A stretch of DNA of 33,029 nucleotides from an uncultured Clostridia bacterium. Lineage in GTDB: Bacteria; Bacillota; Clostridia; Oscillospirales; Acutalibacteraceae. Positions 14,780 through 22,797 of this stretch are shown here, piece after piece. Location: the NCBI GenBank assembly GCA_904397895.1, contig CAJFOZ010000018.1, positions 1 through 33,029 on the forward strand, written 5' to 3'. Both the position numbers and the translations under genes were made by a program. Within the stretch, counting starts at the first letter, position 1; each line of letters starts with the position of its first letter. The notes under the pieces are model-generated. The model was given only the letters and a program-made list of their open reading frames with translations, was not told the origin of the DNA and ran no database searches.

Positions 14780-15961
14780 ATGGCAACCATCAACCAACAT
14801 TATTGGAATCTCAAAGAGAGTTATCTTTTTTCCGAAATCGCCCATCGGGTCAACGCCTATCAAGCGGCCCATCCCGATGCCCACATCATCCGCATGGGAA
14901 TCGGGGACGTCACCCTCCCCCTGCCTCCGGCGGTCATCGAGGCCATGCACAAGGCGGTGGACGAAATGGCCCATGCCGAGACCTTCCGCGGTTACGGCCC
15001 CGAACAGGGGTACGATTTTCTCAAAGATGCGGTAAAGGGTTATTATGAGAAAAAGGGCGTCGAATTGCAGCCCGATGAGATCTTCATCTCCGACGGCGCC
15101 AAAAGCGATTTGGGCAATATCCTGGATATTTTGGGGCTGGACAACACCGTCCTGGTGACCGATCCGGTCTACCCCGTCTATGTGGATACCAATAAAATGA
15201 GCGGCCGCTCCATCTTCTTTGCCCAGGCCACCGAGCAAAACGGTTTTCTCCCCCTGCCCGACCCTCATCTGACGGCCGACATCATCTACCTCTGTTCCCC
15301 CAACAATCCCACCGGCGCTGTATACAATCGGGAACAGCTCAAAATGTGGGTGGATTTTGCCAATCAAAATGAATCCATTCTCCTCTTTGACGCCGCCTAC
15401 GAGGCCTTTGTCTCCGAGGACCTCCCCCGCAGCATTTATGAGATAGAAGGCGCCAAAACATGCGCCATTGAATTTTGCTCCTTTTCCAAAACCGCCGGTT
15501 TTACCGGCACACGCTGCGGTTACACAGTGGTCCCTCTGGATTTGATCCGCCAGGAGACCTCCCTCAACAAATTGTGGCTGCGCCGCCAAACCACCAAGTT
15601 TAACGGCGTACCCTACATTGTGCAGCGGGGCGCTGCGGCCGTCTTCTCCCCTGAGGGGCAAAAACAGGTGCAAGAAAACATCGATTACTACCGCCGCAAC
15701 GCCAAGGTGATTACCGACACCTTGGATAAACTGGGCATTTGGTACACCGGCGGCAAAAACTCCCCCTACATCTGGTTAAAGTGCCCCCGTTCCATGGACT
15801 CCTGGTCCTTCTTTGACTTCCTTTTGGAAAAGGCCAATGTGGTGGGTACCCCCGGTCAGGGATTTGGCCAGTGCGGGGAAGGTTACTTCCGCCTCACCGC
15901 CTTCTCCTCCCATGAACTGACCCAAAAGGCCATGGATCGCCTGTATTCCATCCTGCGCTGA
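14780..15961 (+). CDS. dapL: LL-diaminopimelate aminotransferase
   Basis: A 393-aa class I/II PLP aminotransferase of the DapL type, converting tetrahydrodipicolinate directly to LL-diaminopimelate with glutamate as amino donor. Features: [13 protein letters not shown] at the N-terminus, [15 protein letters not shown] (71-85), SPNNPTG (173-179), and the PLP lysine Lys237 in [15 protein letters not shown]. The start has CGAGGAGG 6 nt upstream. Together with dapF it gives a compact route from tetrahydrodipicolinate to meso-DAP, and its amino donor is the product of the GS-GOGAT enzymes nearby. Confidence 0.96.
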   Translation: MATINQHYWNLKESYLFSEIAHRVNAYQAAHPDAHIIRMGIGDVTLPLPPAVIEAMHKAVDEMAHAETFRGYGPEQGYDFLKDAVKGYYEKKGVELQPDEIFISDGAKSDLGNILDILGLDNTVLVTDPVYPVYVDTNKMSGRSIFFAQATEQNGFLPLPDPHLTADIIYLCSPNNPTGAVYNREQLKMWVDFANQNESILLFDAAYEAFVSEDLPRSIYEIEGAKTCAIEFCSFSKTAGFTGTRCGYTVVPLDLIRQETSLNKLWLRRQTTKFNGVPYIVQRGAAAVFSPEGQKQVQENIDYYRRNAKVITDTLDKLGIWYTGGKNSPYIWLKCPRSMDSWSFFDFLLEKANVVGTPGQGFGQCGEGYFRLTAFSSHELTQKAMDRLYSILR

Positions 15962-16041
15962 CCATTTTGAGATAGTAAGCGGGTAATTTGCCGCTTCTGT
16001 ATTTTCCTTGATATCATCTTTATCCCTCTCTTCCCCTTGAT

Positions 16042-16078
16042 AAGCGGGTTTCTCGCACGGTCGAGAAACCCGCTTTGT
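16042..16078 (+). terminator. Probable terminator after dapL
   Basis: A perfect 14-bp stem (16042-16055 with 16062-16075) with a 6-nt loop, but only a short and interrupted T-run (TTTGTTAT). A smaller hairpin AAGCGG/CCGCTT (15977-15996) just upstream shares its opening bases. Both lie between dapL and guaA. The stem is strong enough that a processing or mRNA-stabilising role is also possible. Confidence 0.55.
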
Positions 16079-16103
16079 TATGGGCGGTTTTTGCCGATTG
16101 CAC

Positions 16104-16132
16104 TTGTATTCAAGGCACAAATAGTCTATAGT
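16104..16132 (+). promoter_or_regulatory. Possible guaA promoter
   Basis: TTGTAT (16104-16109), 17-bp spacer, TATAGT (16127-16132), about 96 bp upstream of the chosen guaA start. The -35 is weak. I looked for a purine riboswitch between it and guaA and did not recognise one; a small CCCCGG/CCGGG hairpin lies near 16170. Confidence 0.4.
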
Positions 16133-16227
16133 TTTAATCATAGTAAACTTTTGGCGGATGAGATGTTTCCCCGGTTTTGCCGGGTACGCAACTCGCATAC
16201 AGTAAAACAATAGGGAGTGTAATGGTA

Positions 16228-17532
16228 ATGCAGCAAGATATGATTGTGGTCCTAGATCTTGGCAGTGAAGAAAACACCTTAATCGCTCGAGACATCCGTT
16301 CCCTCGGGGTTTATACCGAGATCCATCCCCACGATATTACCGCCCAGCAGCTCAAAGCGCTGCCCAACGTCCGCGGTATCATCTTAAACGGCGGTCCCAA
16401 CCGGGTGGTGGACGGCGTGTCCATCGATGCAAGCGACGCGGTCTACCAAAGCGGCCTGCCCCTTTTTGCCGTGGACCATGCGGGGAAAATCCCTATGTCT
16501 TTGGCCAATTGGCCCGAGGAGGAAACGGCTCGCAAGGATATCCTGAAACAATTTGTCTTCGATCGGTGCAACGCTCAGAAAAATTGGAATATGGACAACT
16601 TCATCGCCGATCAAATCGATCTCATCCGCCAGCAGGTGGGGGATAAAAAGGTGCTGCTGGCTCTGTCGGGCGGTGTGGATTCATCGGTGGTGGCGGCGCT
16701 TTTGATCCGCGCCATCGGCAAACAGCTGACCTGCGTCCACGTCAACCACGGCCTTTTGCGCAAGGGGGAACCGGAACAGGTGGTGGAGGTCTTCCAAAAA
16801 CAGATGGGCGCCAATTTGGTGTATGTGGATGCCACCGACCGTTTCCTTTCCAAGCTCCAAGGCGTTGCCGATCCGGAGAAAAAGCGCAAAATCATCGGCG
16901 CAGAGTTTATCCGCGTATTTGAGGAAGAGGCCCGTAAATTGGACGGTATCCAGTTCTTAGGCCAGGGCACCATCTATCCCGACATTGTGGAAAGCGGCAC
17001 CAAAACCGCTAAAATGGTCAAGTCCCATCACAATGTGGGCGGTCTGCCGGAGGATATGCAGTTTGAGCTGGTGGAGCCGCTTAAGATGCTGTTTAAGGAC
17101 GAAGTGCGGGCCTGCGGCAAGGCGTTGGGATTGCCAGACAGCATGGTGTATCGCCAGCCCTTCCCCGGTCCGGGATTGGGCGTGCGTTGTCTGGGCGCCA
17201 TCACCAGGGACCGTCTCGAGGCTCTGCGGGAATCGGATGCCATTTTGCGGGAGGAATTTGAAAAAGCCGGATTGGCCGGCAAAGTGTGGCAGTACTTTAC
17301 CATTGTGCCGGACTTTAAATCGGTAGGCGTCCGGGACAACGCCCGTTCCTTTGAATGGCCGGCCATCATCCGCGCCGTCAATACCGTGGACGCCATGACC
17401 GCCACCATCGAACCAATCGACTGGGAGGTATTGGCCCGCATCACCCAGCGCGTCACCCATGAAGTGCCGGGCATCAACCGCGTGCTTTACGATCTGACTC
17501 CCAAGCCGGTGGGCACCATTGAATGGGAATAA
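16228..17532 (+). CDS. guaA: GMP synthase with degenerate, shortened glutaminase domain
   Basis: A 434-aa protein (start MQQDMIVVLD; an ATG two codons earlier is possible). The C-terminal half is a standard ATP-pyrophosphatase GMP synthetase: PP-loop LSGGVDSS (146-153), GLLRKGE, YRQPFPGPGLG, and the C-terminal TPKPVGTIEWE. The N-terminal class I amidotransferase domain begins normally (LDLGSEENTLIARDI, ILNGGP), but where the Cys nucleophile GICYG belongs it reads FAVDHAG. About 90-100 residues are then missing, including the His/Glu part of the triad, before the usual linker LKQFVFDRC. The frame is intact, so this looks like an ammonia-dependent XMP aminase rather than a broken gene. Confidence 0.9.
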   Translation: MQQDMIVVLDLGSEENTLIARDIRSLGVYTEIHPHDITAQQLKALPNVRGIILNGGPNRVVDGVSIDASDAVYQSGLPLFAVDHAGKIPMSLANWPEEETARKDILKQFVFDRCNAQKNWNMDNFIADQIDLIRQQVGDKKVLLALSGGVDSSVVAALLIRAIGKQLTCVHVNHGLLRKGEPEQVVEVFQKQMGANLVYVDATDRFLSKLQGVADPEKKRKIIGAEFIRVFEEEARKLDGIQFLGQGTIYPDIVESGTKTAKMVKSHHNVGGLPEDMQFELVEPLKMLFKDEVRACGKALGLPDSMVYRQPFPGPGLGVRCLGAITRDRLEALRESDAILREEFEKAGLAGKVWQYFTIVPDFKSVGVRDNARSFEWPAIIRAVNTVDAMTATIEPIDWEVLARITQRVTHEVPGINRVLYDLTPKPVGTIEWE

Positions 17533-17663
17533 ATCAGGTAAGTTCACCCCCCATAAACACGGGGATTCTCGCCTCAAAGCCACGATTTGATAATAGGTTT
17601 AAAAAACGCGTTCATTATGCGTTCAAGCGGCCTGCAGGTAAAACATCTTCATAAATTGTAAAA

Positions 17664-17701
17664 GGCATTGCTGACTTTTTACGGTCGGTAATGCCTTTTT
17701 T
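17664..17701. terminator. Bidirectional terminator between guaA and lysR
   Basis: A 12-bp stem (17664-17675 with 17684-17695, two G-U pairs) followed by TTTTTT on the plus strand; on the minus strand a shorter CCTTTTAC run follows. It sits 8 bp past the lysR stop and 131 bp past guaA. Confidence 0.85.
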
Positions 17702-17708
17702 GTCGCAC

Positions 17709-18587
17709 CTATTTATACAATTGAGCTTTCAGTTCATCTAACAATAATTCTGCTATGGGAGTAAACACCTGGTACTTTTTCCAAATTACAAACATCTTTG
17801 TTTCAAGCAATGGCTCTAACGGACGAAAACACAGTTCACTGTCCGCTCCTGTATCTATAAGGTGATCGAATGAGAGCATATAGCCAACCCCTTCTTTTAC
17901 AAAAACCGAGCCGTTATAAGCAAGATTCACTGTGCCGGAAAGATTCAGCATATCGGTCTTCTCTCCGCACCAACGGGGAATATCTACCTGCATGGACTGT
18001 GCAGAACAGATCAGTTCAAGATCCATCAGATCGTCAATGCATATGCTTTCTTTTTTTGCAAGGGCATCATCCCTTCTCATAACGACTCCCCAGGTGTTGG
18101 CTTCAGGGATTTCCAGGTAGTTATACTTGGAAATGTTGGGCGGTTCTACAATGACGGCAAAGTCTATCAACCCTCTGTCCAACCTTTCCACCACCTGTTC
18201 GGTATTCCCACTGGTGAGATGGTAACGGAACAGTGGATAACTTTCTTTAAATGCTTTTATTGTCCGTGCCAGATATTTAATCTGATGAGATTCTGCACAG
18301 CCGATATGTACCTCGCCGCCTGTAATATTGTCCAGCGCCTTAAATTCGTCGGCCGTCTTATCCACCATATCCAGAATATCCTCGGCCCTCTTTCGCAGAA
18401 GCATTCCCTCGTCCGTTAAACTCAGGCTGGTACTTCCTCTCCGGAAGAGTTTTTTCCCAAGTTCCTTCTCCAGATCTTTCATCTGTTTTGACAAAGTAGG
18501 CTGTGAAACATGAAGCGTTTCAGCCGCTCGTGACATATTCCCAGCCCTCGCAATCTCTAAAAAATAGCGCAAAACGCGGATCTCCAT
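17709..18587 (-). CDS. LysR family transcriptional regulator
   Basis: A 292-aa LTTR with an N-terminal winged helix-turn-helix (about 1-60: FLEIARAGNMSRAAETLHVS, QPTLSKQMKDLEKELG, LF.R) and a periplasmic-binding-like effector domain. The second of two close ATGs (18587) is chosen because GGAGAG lies at the correct distance. It is divergent from the small protein-alcohol dehydrogenase-acetyltransferase operon, with a 25-bp palindrome overlapping its own -35 box. That pattern suggests autorepression and control of the divergent operon. The inducer is unknown. Confidence 0.93.
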   Translation of the reverse strand: MEIRVLRYFLEIARAGNMSRAAETLHVSQPTLSKQMKDLEKELGKKLFRRGSTSLSLTDEGMLLRKRAEDILDMVDKTADEFKALDNITGGEVHIGCAESHQIKYLARTIKAFKESYPLFRYHLTSGNTEQVVERLDRGLIDFAVIVEPPNISKYNYLEIPEANTWGVVMRRDDALAKKESICIDDLMDLELICSAQSMQVDIPRWCGEKTDMLNLSGTVNLAYNGSVFVKEGVGYMLSFDHLIDTGADSELCFRPLEPLLETKMFVIWKKYQVFTPIAELLLDELKAQLYK

Positions 18588-18619
18588 AGGCATTCTCTCC
18601 TAAAACATCTGTTGCAATG

Positions 18620-18648
18620 AGTATAAATAGATATGTTATTCTTGTCAA
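18620..18648 (-). promoter_or_regulatory. lysR promoter
   Basis: Minus strand TTGACA (18648-18643), 17-bp spacer, TATACT (18625-18620). The -35 is embedded in the palindrome at 18633-18657, so regulator binding should occlude it. Confidence 0.85.
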
Positions 18649-18657
18649 GAATAACAT
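18633..18657. promoter_or_regulatory. 25-bp perfect palindrome, likely LysR operator
   Basis: ATGTTATTCTTG (18633-18644), one central T, and its exact reverse complement (18646-18657). It has the dyad and T-N11-A style spacing typical of LysR-family recognition sites. It covers the lysR -35 and lies 18 bp upstream of the divergent -35. Confidence 0.8.
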
Positions 18658-18675
18658 GATATTAAATATAAGTAT

Positions 18676-18704
18676 TAGACATATCAATTAAGCACAACTA
18701 TAAT
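18676..18704 (+). promoter_or_regulatory. Promoter of the small protein/ADH operon
   Basis: TAGACA (18676-18681), 17-bp spacer, TATAAT (18699-18704), followed by an AGGAGGTG ribosome site. The palindrome ends 18 bp upstream of the -35, a normal activator position for a LysR regulator. Confidence 0.8.
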
Positions 18705-18727
18705 AAAAGCATAGGAGGTGCAAAAGA

Positions 18728-18961
18728 ATGGCGGAAGCATCCGATACCCTTGGTATTATCTACCAGAATTTGCAGGACGCAGGCTGTGACGAACGCACCA
18801 CAGAGAAATGTATGGCCCTCGTAAAGAAGGGGAACTATAGTGGGCTGTTGCCCATTCTTTTCAGACATCGAAAAGGGTTGCTTGGCACAGTGCGCCTAGG
18901 GCAGAAACAAATTGACTGCCTTGATTATCTGATCTATAAAATTCAAAAAGAAACAGTTTAG
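18728..18961 (+). CDS. Small conserved protein before the alcohol dehydrogenase
   Basis: A 77-aa hypothetical protein with a strong GGAGGTG Shine-Dalgarno. It is predicted mostly helical, with NLQDAGCDERTTEKC early and LGQKQIDCLDYLIYKIQKE at the end. The C-terminal helix resembles the helical tails of some MerR-type regulators, but no DNA-binding domain is present. It is the first gene of the LysR-linked operon, 11 bp before the alcohol dehydrogenase, so a role tied to that enzyme or to control of the operon is likely but unproven. Confidence 0.8.
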   Translation: MAEASDTLGIIYQNLQDAGCDERTTEKCMALVKKGNYSGLLPILFRHRKGLLGTVRLGQKQIDCLDYLIYKIQKETV

Positions 18962-18972
18962 GAGGAATCACA

Positions 18973-20148
18973 ATGACAATGAATTTTGACTTTAACAACC
19001 CCACAAGGATTTTATTTGGCAGTGGAAAACTGGGCGAACTGGGCAGCCAGGCTATGCCGGGGAAAAAGGCGCTGCTGTTGATGTCGGGTGGGAAATCCGC
19101 AAAGGTAAGCGGCGCGTATAACCGCACCTTGGAGCAGCTTCATAAGGCCGGTGTAGAGGTGGCTGAGTTTGCAAAAGTGATGGAGAATCCTGTAAAGGAA
19201 ATGGTGATGGAAGGCGCGGCCTTTGCACGGGAAAACGGCTGTGATTTTATCGTAGCCTTAGGCGGGGGCGCGGTGCTGGATTCGGCCGTGGCAATTGCAG
19301 CGATGGCCACCAATCCAGGCGACCTGTGGGACTATGTGAACGGTGGTACAGGAAAAGGGAAACCTCTTTCCAATCCCGGCTTGCCCATTGTAACCATCAC
19401 CCTTACCGCCGGAACAGGTTCTGAGGTCAACTGCTGGGGCGTCATCTCCAATCTGGAAACCAAAGAAAAAATCGGGTTTGGCTACCCGGAGCTGGTTCCG
19501 GTACTGGCCATTGTCGATCCGGAACTGATGAAAACCGTTCCTTCAAAATACACCGCTTACCAGGGCTTTGATGCGCTGTTCCATAATACAGAGGTGATGA
19601 TGTCCAATGGGGTGAATATCCTGAGTGAAGCCATTGCCCTGTCCGCCATCGAGAACATCGCCAAATATCTGCCTCGCGCAGTCAAAGACGGCAACGACTT
19701 GGAAGCACGGGAACACGTTGCTTATGGCAGCACGATGGCCGGCATCGCCATGCAACTTACCAGCACGACTGCACAGCATTCTATGGAACACGCCATGAGC
19801 GCCTATCATCACAATCTGCCCCATGGTGCAGGGCTTATTATGATCTCCAAAGCCTTTGCGGAATTCTTTATTGAAAAGCACGCCTGCGATGGGCAGTTTA
19901 TCAAGATGGCGCGGGCTATGGGTATGGAAAATGCCGACAAGCCGGAGGATTTCATCACAGCCCTTGTAAAATTACAGGAAGAATGCGGCGTTGCCGACTT
20001 GAAGATGAGCGACTATGGCATTACCAGCGATGAGTTTATGGACCTTGCCGTCAATGCCCGTGAGACGATGGGTGGCTTATTCCTGGCAAACCCCTGCCCC
20101 ATGTCCGACGAGGAATGCGCCGGCATTTTTGAAAAATCGTATCGGTAA
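18973..20148 (+). CDS. Iron-containing alcohol dehydrogenase
   Basis: A 391-aa group III (Fe-dependent) NAD(P)-linked alcohol dehydrogenase, expected in the cytoplasm. The cofactor motif GGGAVLD is at 97-103, with TAGTGSEVN at 145-153. Predicted metal ligands are Asp200, His204 (FDALFH), His269 and His284 (NLPHG), with His273 also conserved. GGAGGAATCACA precedes the ATG. It lies within the LysR-controlled operon and is followed 17 bp later by an acetyltransferase. The substrate cannot be told from sequence; a short-chain or sugar-derived aldehyde is plausible. Confidence 0.93.
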   Translation: MTMNFDFNNPTRILFGSGKLGELGSQAMPGKKALLLMSGGKSAKVSGAYNRTLEQLHKAGVEVAEFAKVMENPVKEMVMEGAAFARENGCDFIVALGGGAVLDSAVAIAAMATNPGDLWDYVNGGTGKGKPLSNPGLPIVTITLTAGTGSEVNCWGVISNLETKEKIGFGYPELVPVLAIVDPELMKTVPSKYTAYQGFDALFHNTEVMMSNGVNILSEAIALSAIENIAKYLPRAVKDGNDLEAREHVAYGSTMAGIAMQLTSTTAQHSMEHAMSAYHHNLPHGAGLIMISKAFAEFFIEKHACDGQFIKMARAMGMENADKPEDFITALVKLQEECGVADLKMSDYGITSDEFMDLAVNARETMGGLFLANPCPMSDEECAGIFEKSYR

Positions 20149-20165
20149 GGAGGAAAATTCTCCCG

Positions 20166-20750
20166 ATGGAATTAAATGATTTTTTAGCCTATATGAAGTC
20201 TGGTAAAAAGGTAGTTTCCGGTTCAGAAGTACACCAATATATGACCAAACTAGCCTTTGACGCAATGAAGATTACCTCGGTTCTTAACCAGGGCTATCAC
20301 GAGCCGGGGGAAATCCGGGAGCTGATGGGACAGCTAACGGGAAAACCTATCGATGAAACCTTTATGATGTTCCCACCTTTCTATACGGACTGCGGCAAAA
20401 ACATACACATCGGCAAAAACGTCTTTATCAACTGCTGCTGCCACTTTCAGGATCAAGGAGGTATCTATATTGGCGATGGGACCCTAATCGGCTCCCATAC
20501 AGTGCTTGCCACCATTAACCACAGCCAGGATCCGACAGAACGTGCCGATAACCTCCCCTCCCCGATCCACATTGGAAAAAATGTCTGGATTGGTTCGCAG
20601 TCTACCATCCTGCCCGGCGTAACCATTGGAGACGGCGCCATCGTCGCAGCAGGTGCGGTGGTGACAAAGGATGTGCCTCCGAATACGGTTGTGGGCGGCG
20701 TACCTGCCAAAGCAATTAAAAAAGTCAATATAGAGAAGAGTACGCAGTGA
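20166..20750 (+). CDS. Sugar/maltose O-acetyltransferase family protein
   Basis: A 194-aa left-handed beta-helix acetyltransferase of the LacA/Maa type. The C-terminal half shows hexapeptide repeats (IHIGKNVFINCCC, IYIGDGTLIGSH, IHIGKNVWIGSQ, VTIGDGAIVAAGAVV). The catalytic His is in ATINHSQDP. The N-terminal 60 residues match the Mac domain seen before such repeats. A GGAGG site lies just upstream. It probably acetylates a sugar or small alcohol with acetyl-CoA; being in the same operon as the alcohol dehydrogenase suggests both act on related substrates or in detoxification. Confidence 0.9.
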   Translation: MELNDFLAYMKSGKKVVSGSEVHQYMTKLAFDAMKITSVLNQGYHEPGEIRELMGQLTGKPIDETFMMFPPFYTDCGKNIHIGKNVFINCCCHFQDQGGIYIGDGTLIGSHTVLATINHSQDPTERADNLPSPIHIGKNVWIGSQSTILPGVTIGDGAIVAAGAVVTKDVPPNTVVGGVPAKAIKKVNIEKSTQ

Positions 20751-20754
20751 AAGC

Positions 20755-20925
20755 ATGAAAAAATGATTCTCTCTTATTCTTGCACCGGCAATGGTAGCAT
20801 CCGTCCGGCCGCCTGTACCTCAATTTCAGACGAGCAACCGGCAAGTTCCAGTACCCCTCTTCGAGAGCCGGACAGGTTTCTGAGGTACCCAATGGAATAG
20901 AACAGGACATATTGTTTTCCCAAAT
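20755..20925 (+). pseudogene. Decayed lipoprotein gene fragment
   Basis: After the acetyltransferase stop, ATG AAA AAA TGA opens a reading that continues FSLILAPAMVASV, a good signal peptide interrupted by a stop at codon 4. A one-base shift then gives AACTSISDEQPASSSTP, that is a lipobox cysteine followed by the Ser/Pro/Glu-rich linker typical of secreted lipoproteins. A further shift gives an open EVPNGIEQDILF segment before the terminator. The pieces fit one ancestral lipoprotein, with little left of the mature domain. A link to the flavodoxin-type lipoprotein at 25907 is possible but the domain is gone. Confidence 0.6.
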
Positions 20926-20927
20926 AA

Positions 20928-20978
20928 AAAAACGGTCTTGCTGATTGTTAAAAAGTCGGCAAAACCGTTTTTCTTTTT
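20928..20978 (+). terminator. Intrinsic terminator of the ADH/acetyltransferase operon
   Basis: AAAAACGGT (20928-20936) pairs with ACCGTTTTT (20964-20972) after one mismatch and an inner TTGCTGA/TCGGCAA stem; the T-run continues as TTTTTCTTTTT. It lies 178 bp downstream of the acetyltransferase, past the decayed lipoprotein. Confidence 0.8.
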
Positions 20979-20982
20979 GCTG

Positions 20983-21011
20983 TTAAAAATCTCTTATCTG
21001 CATGATATAAT
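20983..21011 (+). promoter_or_regulatory. Promoter of the methyltransferase gene
   Basis: TTAAAA (20983-20988), 17-bp spacer, TATAAT (21006-21011). The predicted start is so close to the ATG at 21022 that the ATG at 21037 is a more likely initiation codon. Confidence 0.6.
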
Positions 21012-21036
21012 AGAATTTTAGATGGGACGTGAAGTG

Positions 21037-21570
21037 ATGCAATATATCGATACCTACCGATCTCCGCTTGGTTCTATCACCATGGCAAGCGATGGAACCA
21101 GTTTAACAGGCTTGTGGTTCGACGGACAAAAATATTTTGGCAGTACCTTGTCCGCAAATTATGAAGTCAAAAGTCTACCGGTCCTGGATATGACAAAACG
21201 TTGGCTGGACTGCTATTTTAACGGCCAAGTTCCTGGTTTTATGCCTCCCCTTTATCTAAATGCCTCCCCCTTCCGCATGGCTGTGTGGGAGATCCTTCAA
21301 AACATTCCTTATGGGACGGTGGTCACATATGGAGAAATTGCAGATAGGGTTGCCAAACAACGAGGGTTAAAAACTATGTCTGCACAGGCGGTAGGCGGCG
21401 CGGTAGGACACAATCCTATTTCGATCCTGATCCCTTGCCACAGGGTAATTGGAAACAGCGGCAGCCTAACTGGGTATGCGGGAGGAATTGATAAAAAAGT
21501 ACGGCTACTTAAATTAGAGAAAGTAGATATGAAACACCTGTTCCTCCCGAAAAAAGGAACAGCTCTGTAA
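21037..21570 (+). CDS. Methylated-DNA--[protein]-cysteine S-methyltransferase
   Basis: A 177-aa Ogt/AGT-type suicide repair protein that moves alkyl groups from O6-alkylguanine to its own cysteine. The acceptor is Cys134 in the invariant IPCHRVIG motif, preceded by the DNA-binding winged helix (SPFRMAVWEILQNIPYGTVV, TYGEIAD, AQAVGGAVGHNP). I take MQYIDTYRSPLGSI as the start; an ATG five codons upstream is possible but would lie almost at the transcription start. Monocistronic, with its own promoter. Confidence 0.93.
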   Translation: MQYIDTYRSPLGSITMASDGTSLTGLWFDGQKYFGSTLSANYEVKSLPVLDMTKRWLDCYFNGQVPGFMPPLYLNASPFRMAVWEILQNIPYGTVVTYGEIADRVAKQRGLKTMSAQAVGGAVGHNPISILIPCHRVIGNSGSLTGYAGGIDKKVRLLKLEKVDMKHLFLPKKGTAL

Positions 21571-21693
21571 ATGAAGGCAGGGATTCCTTTCACACAAAGT
21601 AATATTGATCCGTTCAAAAAGCCTGCTGCGCAGGCAACTGGTCCCGGAAAACGCTTTTATGTATTTCTCCTTGACAATAATGCCCGACCATAA
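21571..21693 (+). CDS. Possible 40-aa ORF of unknown function
   Basis: An ATG directly abutting the methyltransferase stop opens 40 codons (middle part DPFKKPAAQATGPGKRFYVF). There is no independent Shine-Dalgarno beyond the GAAAAAAGGAAC inside the preceding gene, which would suit coupled translation. I recognise no family. It may be chance or a remnant. Confidence 0.25.
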   Translation: MKAGIPFTQSNIDPFKKPAAQATGPGKRFYVFLLDNNARP

Positions 21694-21700
21694 ATAAAAT
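21671..21700 (+). promoter_or_regulatory. Promoter of the second lysR gene
   Basis: TTGACA (21671-21676), 18-bp spacer, TAAAAT (21695-21700). A perfect 7-bp inverted repeat TTATCCG/CGGATAA (21715-21732) lies just downstream, in the early leader, and could be an operator. Confidence 0.65.
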
Positions 21701-21801
21701 AGAGAGAGACAAGCTTATCCGGGAACGGATAATTTATCGATCTGTAAGGCATGAAACCCGGCAGTTTTCTGGATCCCAAGATGGAAGGAACAGTGATCCT
21801 C

Positions 21802-22681
21802 ATGTATAACCCTCAATTAGAAACCTTCCTATGTGTGGCAGAATCAGGAAGTTTCAACAAGGCTGCTGAAAAGCTGTACATCTCCCCTCCGGCCGTCATC
21901 AAACAAATCAACCTGCTGGAGGAAAGCCTGGATTTGCAGCTTTTTATCCGTACCCACCGGGGATTGGTTTTAACCAAAGCGGGAAAATCCCTGTATCAAG
22001 ATGCAAAATATATGATCCAATACTGCAAAGATTCTGTGACGAGGGCAAAAAACGCCATGCAGGAAAACACTCATGTGATCCGCATCGGCACTTCGCCCAT
22101 GACTCCTGCCCAGGTTCTGGTGGACTTGTGGCCAAAGCTTCAGGAGGACTGTCCCAACATCAAGTTCCAGCTTGTCCCTTTTGACAACACCCCCGAGAAC
22201 GCCAGGGAAATTTTGGAGAACCTGGGCCAGAACATCGACGTAGTGGCGGGCATCTTCGACGAGACCATGCTGAACCTGCGCAAATGTGCAGGATTAGAGA
22301 TTTCCCGTGAACCCATCTGCTGCGCTGTGTCCATCCACCATAGGCTGGCCGGGAAAGACAAACTAACGGTACAAGATCTATATGGGGAAAATCTTATGCT
22401 GATCCACCGGGATTGGAGCCACTATGTGGATCTGCTGCGGGACGATATTTGGAAAAATCACCCTCCAATCCATATTGTGGATTTTGATTTTTACGATGTG
22501 TCCGTATTCAACCAGTGTGAAAATAACAACTATGTTCCGATGTCGGTACGTCCATCCGCTTCTCAAAGTCCTACCGGTGGACTGGGGATACGCCATCCCC
22601 TTTGGCTTGCTCCACTCTCCAAATCCATCCCCCCGTGTAGAACGCTTCCTACGAGCGGTGGAAAAGGCAACTAGAAGGTAA
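21802..22681 (+). pseudogene. LysR family regulator, C-terminally frameshifted
   Basis: The N-terminus is an intact LysR winged helix-turn-helix (MYNPQLETFLCVAESGSFNK, AAEKLYISPPAVIKQINLLE) and the effector domain reads well to about 22545 (NQCENNNYV). From there the same frame becomes Ser/Pro-rich nonsense to 22674, while the +1-shifted frame gives a normal LysR tail (VHPLLKVLPVDWGYAIPFGL, then RVERFLRAVEKATRR) ending at 22681. A small indel of the kind that breaks the reading frame explains this. DNA binding may survive; effector sensing would not. A sequencing error is the alternative. Confidence 0.82.
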
Positions 22682-22724
22682 GCGTCACACCACTATTAAC
22701 CTTTAAGTAAATACTGCATAACGA

Positions 22725-22758
22725 ATCGAGACTTCTGCCGAGGTCTCGATTTTTTTTA
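22725..22758 (+). terminator. Terminator after the second lysR
   Basis: An 11-bp stem (22725-22735 with 22740-22750, one G-U) with a TGCC tetraloop, followed by eight T residues. Confidence 0.9.
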
Positions 22759-22797
22759 TAATAAAGGCAACAGGAGTAGAAGGGCTGGTGAGAATAA

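Noticed and set aside
16079-16227. Purine (guanine) riboswitch or T-box upstream of guaA.
   Set aside because: I could not find the conserved junction sequences or an AGGGUGG-type T-box; only a small CCGG hairpin is present.
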